Assembly: GCF_964204865.1 (NCBI RefSeq)
Contig: NC_135261.1
Span: 10,478,001 to 10,542,000, forward strand
Reading direction: 5' to 3'
Source: Styela clava
Taxonomy: Eukaryota; Chordata; Ascidiacea; Stolidobranchia; Styelidae
DNA: 64,000 nucleotides
The translations under genes were made by a program, and so were the position numbers. Below, piece by piece: positions 61,701 through 64,000 of this stretch (positions are counted from its first letter, which is position 1; each line of letters begins with the position of its first letter). Under the pieces are notes generated by a model. That model was not told the DNA's origin. It did not search any database and saw only the letters and a list, made by a program, of their open reading frames with translations.

Positions 61701-63887
61701 TTTATAATGTACAAAATATAATGATTTCATATACAAAATTATTGAGCAAATGTTTAATCTTATTCATCTATACATGAAGACTTTTATACGTATTAAAGTC
61801 TGGGATGTACCACATAATCTAAGGGTGGCTATAGAGATCGATTCTATTTATTAAAGCTTTTTTATGCTTTATATTGTCGTCCTTATCAACTACGAGCAAT
61901 TTTATATTGCCGTCATCAAAAGTGTTCTGGTAAGGGAAAATGTTTTGCGCTTACAATCACAAGTCAGGGCGTTTAGTCGTTTTTATGCGCTCTGTAACTG
62001 TTACTAGTCATTGTACAGATGTGAACAACACGAAAAAAAATTGACAATGACTGATATACAAGCAATTTTTAATTTGAGTATCTGACAGGTTTTTAATTTG
62101 CATTAAGCTTCTGTCAATCTGTAGATCTTTTCGTTATAAGGGAACACTGTCATAATTGCTACGGAATTTTAATCTTTATTGTATTTCAGAGCTGAGCAGC
62201 AGCATTAAGAATTTGTCTGGATCTTCACAAAGTTTAAGCAAACAACACAAGAAATTACTAGGAGGTTCTACCCAGAGTTTGAATGTTAAATGTGAGTTCA
62301 TGGTAACTTGTTCATCCACATATTGAGCGTGGAAAAGCATTACTGTGCTTTTCAAATTGGGAACACTTGTGATGGGGAACATTGTTTTTTAGCGATGGGG
62401 AAAAAGTTGAAAAAATTAGGCAGCAGCAAAAAACATGGTGGATTAGCAGTGAGCCGTGAATCACTTGCAGCTTCTGATTTTGAATTGTCGGACAGAGAAA
62501 AATTCAGTTCTGTGAGTATTTTATTTTAGTGGTTACAGAATTTTTTGCATCACTATTTAATTATATTTGTGCTGTCATTTTTTGCATTTTCAGACGTTCC
62601 GCGAAGTGTTGAATGAGTTGGAACCGACTTGCCAGGATGAAGAAGATTTCTTGACAAGATTTTTTCATCTTAATATTGAGACTGCTGATACATTAATGCC
62701 TGTAAGTATTTATTCAAATCATACTTTTGCCATTCAGTTATTCTAGCCATCTACATTGTTTAAGACTAATGTCACACATATAGTATATGTGGATTTAATG
62801 TGGATTGTAGCTGCCTAAAATAACTGACTATATATTTTTAAGGCTATTTGTAAATGCTTCTAAAATCAAAAATTAACTACATTGAATATGAACAATTTGG
62901 AATGTATTCTAATATCTGATTCACCAAAAATATCCCATGAACTTAAACTATCAGCATTTCTTTTCCATGTTTGCCATTTTAGTAAAATATGAATTACCTC
63001 AAATCTCACAGAAAAATTTGTCGCTTCTTCTAAAATTTACCAATTTCAATTTTTTTCGAGCATGCAATTTCATATCAAAGCTCACTTTTCTTTCAGGGTG
63101 GATCTGATGATGAAGAGGATGATACTGAACAAGGTGCTGCGAGAAGAAAACAATATCAGGAGTAAGTATAATACTAGAAATTGCTGCCTATTACAAACTT
63201 CATGATTCAAACTCTATTACCTGTTTTGTAAAGGATTTGCTGATGGAAAATACTCGTAACAGATATTTAGAGTATATGAAACTAAAGTAAATTTGTAAAA
63301 TTTGGCATAAGTTATGAATTTCATCAGTTTCGAGTTAGAAAGACTATCAACCTATCCTCTCTAGCAAAAATGAAGATGATTGTTCTTTGAGATTTGAGAG
63401 TCTTGCAGACTAACACAAATGTATTTCTGCAATGTTCCACGTTGTTCTTAATAAAGTGCTCACCGTTTCATTTTTCGTCGTTGAATAACAAATTCACCAA
63501 TGTGATAACCATTATTTATGTGCACATGCCATCGCTTTTTTGTCAAGTCAGATTATGATTTTGGGTTTTGATGTTGCCTAGTCATTTTTTTGAACACATA
63601 TTTTGTTTCAACCAAATTATGTATAACTTAGATTTAATAATTTGATGTTTTCGTTTCAGAACTTCGTTAATGTAAGTTTTCTCATGTATGCATGTTTATG
63701 CCAGGGCCGATCACACTAAAACCAAGCTGACTGCTTATTTTTAACAATAATGATTTTTATTAACATTAAATGATGTGCAACCTGTTTCTGGATGATTAAT
63801 AATTCCTGTTGCCAGAAATTGGAACTTTATAATTATTGAAAAAACTAATATTCATTTTTCTAGGGTGCAGGTTGTGAAAGACATCAG
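37716..63887 (+). CDS. EXOC1: exocyst complex component 1 (Sec3), N-terminal two-thirds; continues off the right edge
   Basis: Exocyst subunit that binds PI(4,5)P2 and Rho-type GTPases and helps tether secretory vesicles to the plasma membrane. Exons: 37716-37839, 51756-51886, 55390-55485, 55822-55891, 56351-56433, 56568-56723, 57639-57830, 57909-58041, 58440-58549, 59285-59437, 59682-59766, optional 60330-60452, 62190-62291, 62393-62511, 62594-62701, 63097-63161, 63660-63671 and 63864-63887. All phases close; about 628 residues are visible of an expected about 890. The N-terminus ([20 protein letters not shown]) matches human EXOC1 nearly exactly. Exons 1-4 make the Sec3 PH-like domain ([40 protein letters not shown]). 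Exons 6-9 form the coiled coil ([28 protein letters not shown]). Exons 14-16 are a low-complexity acidic/basic linker. Intron 1 is 13.9 kb and contains two other genes. The last two visible exons are 12 and 24 bases. Confidence 0.95.
38133..38458 (+). mobile_element. tRNA-derived SINE, copy at 38.1 kb
   Basis: Same body as the 28424 copy (AAGTCCATGCTTCCGAAAAC, CGAGAGGCCGTGGTTCGCC, GGATAAATATGTAAATCCCA). The B box is mutated to GGCTCAAATCC (38206-38216), so this copy is probably silent. Confidence 0.8.
39120..39395 (+). mobile_element. tRNA-derived SINE, diverged copy
   Basis: Diverged relative of the same SINE: TCGCAGTTTCGAATTCCGTG B-box region, TTCCTCGACCATGCATATAA body, and CCAGGATAAATATGTAAATC 3' end. 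Shorter and more mutated than the 28.4 and 38.1 kb copies. A still more degraded piece lies at about 38890-39010. Confidence 0.65.
41030..42790 (-). CDS. unrecognised two-repeat protein nested in EXOC1 intron 1
   Basis: Minus-strand exons 42715-42790, 42345-42484, 41106-42144 and probably 41030-41067; phases close, giving about 430 residues. If the last donor is not used the protein ends six codons later, at 41083. Residues 1-72 (exons 1-2) contain a compact helical stretch, [18 protein letters not shown] then [13 protein letters not shown], reminiscent of a SAM domain. After a Ser/Asp-rich linker come two diverged copies of an about 90-residue unit. The first (about 160-250) starts [13 protein letters not shown] and has [15 protein letters not shown]. 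The second (about 300-399) starts [13 protein letters not shown] and has [15 protein letters not shown]. The conserved core is PFPL, then a helix, then C-x2-YP-x-L. Similar units occur, as I recall, in uncharacterised SAMD3-like proteins. Function unknown; no signal peptide or membrane segment. Confidence 0.8.
43050..43205 (-). mobile_element. SINE fragment, degraded
   Basis: TTTTCATATTTATTCCTGTG, then CCGGCCTTTCGCCCGATTAC and GGGGTATGGACT match the 3' half of the SINE in inverted orientation with many changes. Confidence 0.5.
43206..44046. promoter_or_regulatory. upstream region of CPSF6
   Basis: Less AT-rich than its surroundings near 43430-43510 and 43795-43930, with CGCGCGCG-type and GCTAGCGC words, as in promoters of housekeeping genes. 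Two upstream in-frame codons (ATG 44008) could extend the CPSF6 protein but do not look conserved. No TATA box assignable. Confidence 0.4.
44047..45639 (+). CDS. CPSF6: cleavage and polyadenylation specificity factor subunit 6 (CFIm68)
   Basis: Large subunit of mammalian-type cleavage factor I, which with NUDT21 binds UGUA sites and guides poly(A)-site choice; nuclear. Single exon, 530 residues from ATG 44047 ([13 protein letters not shown] fits the family start; ATG 44008 would add 13 residues). The RRM spans about 72-147, with RNP2 IYVGNL, the WWTTD motif and RNP1 [10 protein letters not shown] long proline-rich middle (about 180-375) is typical. A conserved block, [20 protein letters not shown] then [17 protein letters not shown], precedes an Arg-Asp/Ser-rich RS-like tail used for nuclear import and splicing-factor contacts. 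It lies inside EXOC1 intron 1 on the same strand. Intronless here, while vertebrate CPSF6 is split. Confidence 0.97.
   Translation: MTDGVDIDLYADVDHEFAQDDGLYTQGNVDLYDDMLQPSSRATIHSNGMHSVQHGSDKTQGDMKFNYQGKKVSIYVGNLTWWTTDKDLQDEISALGVNDLIEIKFHENRANGQSKGFAIVHLASESSSRIVMDKLPGKELHGQTPVVTPCNRQSLNQFEQQSKAQSGNSGGPPPQKPASPPPLQLPPRPSLSVSSFNVVHQAPPALAVASLGPPASTAPTSALFMPPRNRLVLPFPPPAAAGNRPPAIFIPPTSVAIAPPSSIPPPGMTLPPTLMPPRVALPPGMPGPPPPGLPTLIRGPGGILIDPRIPPPRPMMPPISPNQPPPAVRPPHIGAPPLGPPPGFPPPPVQINPLIPPPAAELPPAQETYRQERSQSPPLSDTEVEEIMNRNRAVSSSAISRAVSDASAGDYGSAIETLVTAISLIKQSKVATDERAKVLIGSLQDCLHGVEEKSFGSGSIRKRDRSRDRDREERPRHRESKSRRRDRDRDRDRDRSRSRERYDDREYRERSRERDSGGYSSSRHSDRHRR
45848..45853 (+). terminator. CPSF6 poly(A) signal
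   Basis: AATAAA 209 bases after the stop codon, in an AT-rich 3'UTR, followed by a T/G-rich stretch. Because CPSF6 lies in an EXOC1 intron, this site must be ignored in the longer EXOC1 transcript. Confidence 0.6.
48369..49367. mobile_element. 999-bp non-autonomous hAT-type element with perfect 8-bp target duplication
   Basis: Left end TATAGCTCGACCGATAT; the reverse complement of the right end is TAGAGCTCGACTGATAT. The flanking octamer ATTAATAT is present on both sides (48361-48368 and 49368-49375). Both ends are rich in GCCGATATAT/CGATATATCGG subterminal repeats, dense on the right (49260-49350). No transposase frame. An end of a related copy opens the window. Confidence 0.92.
49515..49932. 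mobile_element. 418-bp hAT-type MITE
   Basis: Starts CAGGACTGGGAGCTAGG and ends AGCTTCCAGCCCTG. Flanking octamers GTTATAGC (49507-49514) and GTTATAAC (49933-49940) match at 7 of 8. A fragment of the same family is at about 58795-58890 (CAGGGCTGGGTCG, GGAGCTGGAGCC). Confidence 0.8.
50094..50311. repeat. 118-bp tandem duplication
   Basis: Units start at 50094 and 50212 (CATCATTGTTAATATTAG), with a period of 118. About 100 bases of the second unit are identical to the first. The duplicated unit includes the left end of the hAT-like element at 50274. Confidence 0.9.
50274..50555. mobile_element. Charlie-like hAT MITE
   Basis: The left end CGGTGGTTCTCAACCTT is inverted at the right as AAGGTTGAGAACCATTTG, the GGTTCTCAACC type common to Charlie-like hAT elements. 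The flanks only loosely resemble each other (GCTAATGC and GCTGATAC), so the exact border is uncertain. Confidence 0.6.
52140..52672 (-). pseudogene. Tigger/pogo-type transposase fragment (EXOC1 intron 2)
   Basis: Read in shifting minus-strand frames: a CENP-B-type helix-turn-helix piece ([20 protein letters not shown] at about 52480-52560), then [20 protein letters not shown] and [18 protein letters not shown] (about 52317-52460), which hold the first catalytic aspartate of the DDE domain, then [12 protein letters not shown] (about 52228-52265). At least two frameshifts; the rest of the catalytic domain is missing. The sequence CGCATATAAGCCGACC near 52133 resembles Tigger terminal sequence. 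Confidence 0.75.
52680..53290 (-). pseudogene. SCAND3/ZBED-type hAT transposase fragment (EXOC1 intron 2)
   Basis: Minus-strand frames give, in the family order, [57 protein letters not shown] and [16 protein letters not shown]. This is the central part of the hAT transposase found in SCAND3/ZBED5-like proteins. Several frameshifts and in-frame stops show it is dead. Ends not resolved. Confidence 0.75.
53538..54784 (+). pseudogene. piggyBac-like transposase, internally deleted and truncated (EXOC1 intron 2)
   Basis: Starts [20 protein letters not shown] with an acidic N-terminus (53538-53670). A likely intron follows (53671-53740), then [18 protein letters not shown] frameshift near 53937 is needed to read [20 protein letters not shown]; a donor after 54115 and an acceptor before 54277 lead to the DDE_Tnp_1_7 domain ([33 protein letters not shown]). 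The stretch between NLLETR and [20 protein letters not shown] is shorter than in the family, where a catalytic aspartate is expected. The frame ends soon after YTGKSAG. Not functional. Confidence 0.8.
54938..55026. repeat. about 47-bp tandem duplication
   Basis: AACAGGCATACGGAATCGA occurs at 54938 and 54985, each followed by ATTATAGCGACGCGTATCG. The two units differ by one base and by a short insertion (CGCG) in the first. Confidence 0.85.
57265..57360. repeat. degraded fragment of the 20227 foldback element (EXOC1 intron 6)
   Basis: AGTCCCCGAACTCGTAATAG, AAAATGAGGAAAATCTGAA and CTAACTCTAACCTGGTACAT match the centre and right arm of the foldback element at 20227-20462 with several changes. 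Confidence 0.6.
58795..58890. mobile_element. fragment of the 49515-type hAT MITE (EXOC1 intron 9)
   Basis: Begins CCAGGGCTGGGTCGTCGGAG and contains GATGGAGCTGGAGCCGC and TTTTAGTGGCTTCGACTCC, sharing its start and inner words with the element at 49515-49932. The right end is not found. Confidence 0.5.
60330..60452 (+). other. EXOC1: candidate cassette exon of EXOC1
   Basis: TTTGTACAG precedes 60330, and an open frame in the phase left by exon 11 (59682-59766) runs to a donor-like AAAA|GTATAT at 60453. The exon is 123 bases (41 codons), so skipping or inclusion keeps the frame into the exon at 62190. It encodes a Ser/Lys/Ala-rich stretch ([34 protein letters not shown]) in the linker region where human EXOC1 also varies. 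If the donor is not used, the frame stops at 60467-60469. Confidence 0.65.
60453..62189. other. EXOC1 intron after the cassette exon
   Basis: T-rich. A 142-codon plus-strand frame (60861-61289) has a Cys/His pattern (GCTFC ... KQHSYVH ... TFCELC ... LSHTGN) loosely like broken C2H2 fingers, while the opposite strand has a lysine-rich 70-codon frame. Neither is supported as a gene. Confidence 0.4.
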
Positions 63888-64000
63888 GTATGATTAATTG
63901 TAGTATTCATGGTTATTTTCTCACTGGATTTTCATTTGTAAATGGTGTTAGTAACTGTGCTGTTATGTCACAATAGAATATATATAAATGCTCACTGTGT

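Overview
This window is eukaryotic nuclear DNA from an animal: AT-rich, with GT-AG introns of a few hundred bases to about 14 kb, metazoan housekeeping genes and many transposable-element remnants. Intron size, gene density, strongly diverged receptor genes and a large set of short hAT-type elements and tRNA-derived SINEs suggest an invertebrate chordate such as an ascidian tunicate. The species call is inference; the metazoan call is firm. Exon models were built by hand by matching reading frames across splice sites; in every multi-exon model described as complete the phases close without a gap.

Layout, left to right. 1-2011: 5' part of prohibitin (PHB1), minus strand, last exon(s) off the left edge. 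5097-6987: a two-exon seven-transmembrane receptor-like gene, plus strand. 7000-9750: dispersed repeats and small inverted-repeat elements. 10130-16365: a five-exon leucine-rich-repeat membrane receptor, minus strand. 16366-23850: nearly gene-free. 23850-28425: an older repeat apparently interrupted by a 3,005-bp hAT transposon (24714-27718) that keeps its terminal repeats and 8-bp target duplication but has a twice-frameshifted transposase. 28424-29590: a SINE and the 3' end of a LINE. 30640-31593: GDP-L-fucose synthase, intronless. 32664-33710: peroxin PEX13, intronless. 33805-37332: ribosome-biogenesis factor NIP7, minus strand, tail-to-tail with PEX13. 37716 to beyond the right edge: exocyst subunit EXOC1 (SEC3), plus strand, with 18 exons visible.

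EXOC1 intron 1 is 13.9 kb and contains two other genes: an unrecognised two-repeat protein with a possible SAM-like N-terminus (41030-42790, minus) and intronless CPSF6 (44047-45639, plus). Intron 2 is a graveyard of three DNA-transposon families (Tigger/pogo, SCAND3/ZBED-type hAT, piggyBac). Intron 11 holds an in-frame candidate cassette exon.

The genes do not form one pathway. The housekeeping set covers mitochondrial scaffold (PHB), fucose donor synthesis (GFUS), peroxisomal import (PEX13), 60S maturation (NIP7), mRNA 3' processing (CPSF6) and exocytosis (EXOC1). NIP7 and EXOC1 start 383 bp apart on opposite strands and probably share a promoter region. The most novel-looking coding material is the orphan seven-TM protein with a tyrosine/acid-rich N-terminus, the LRR receptor, and the two-repeat protein nested in EXOC1.
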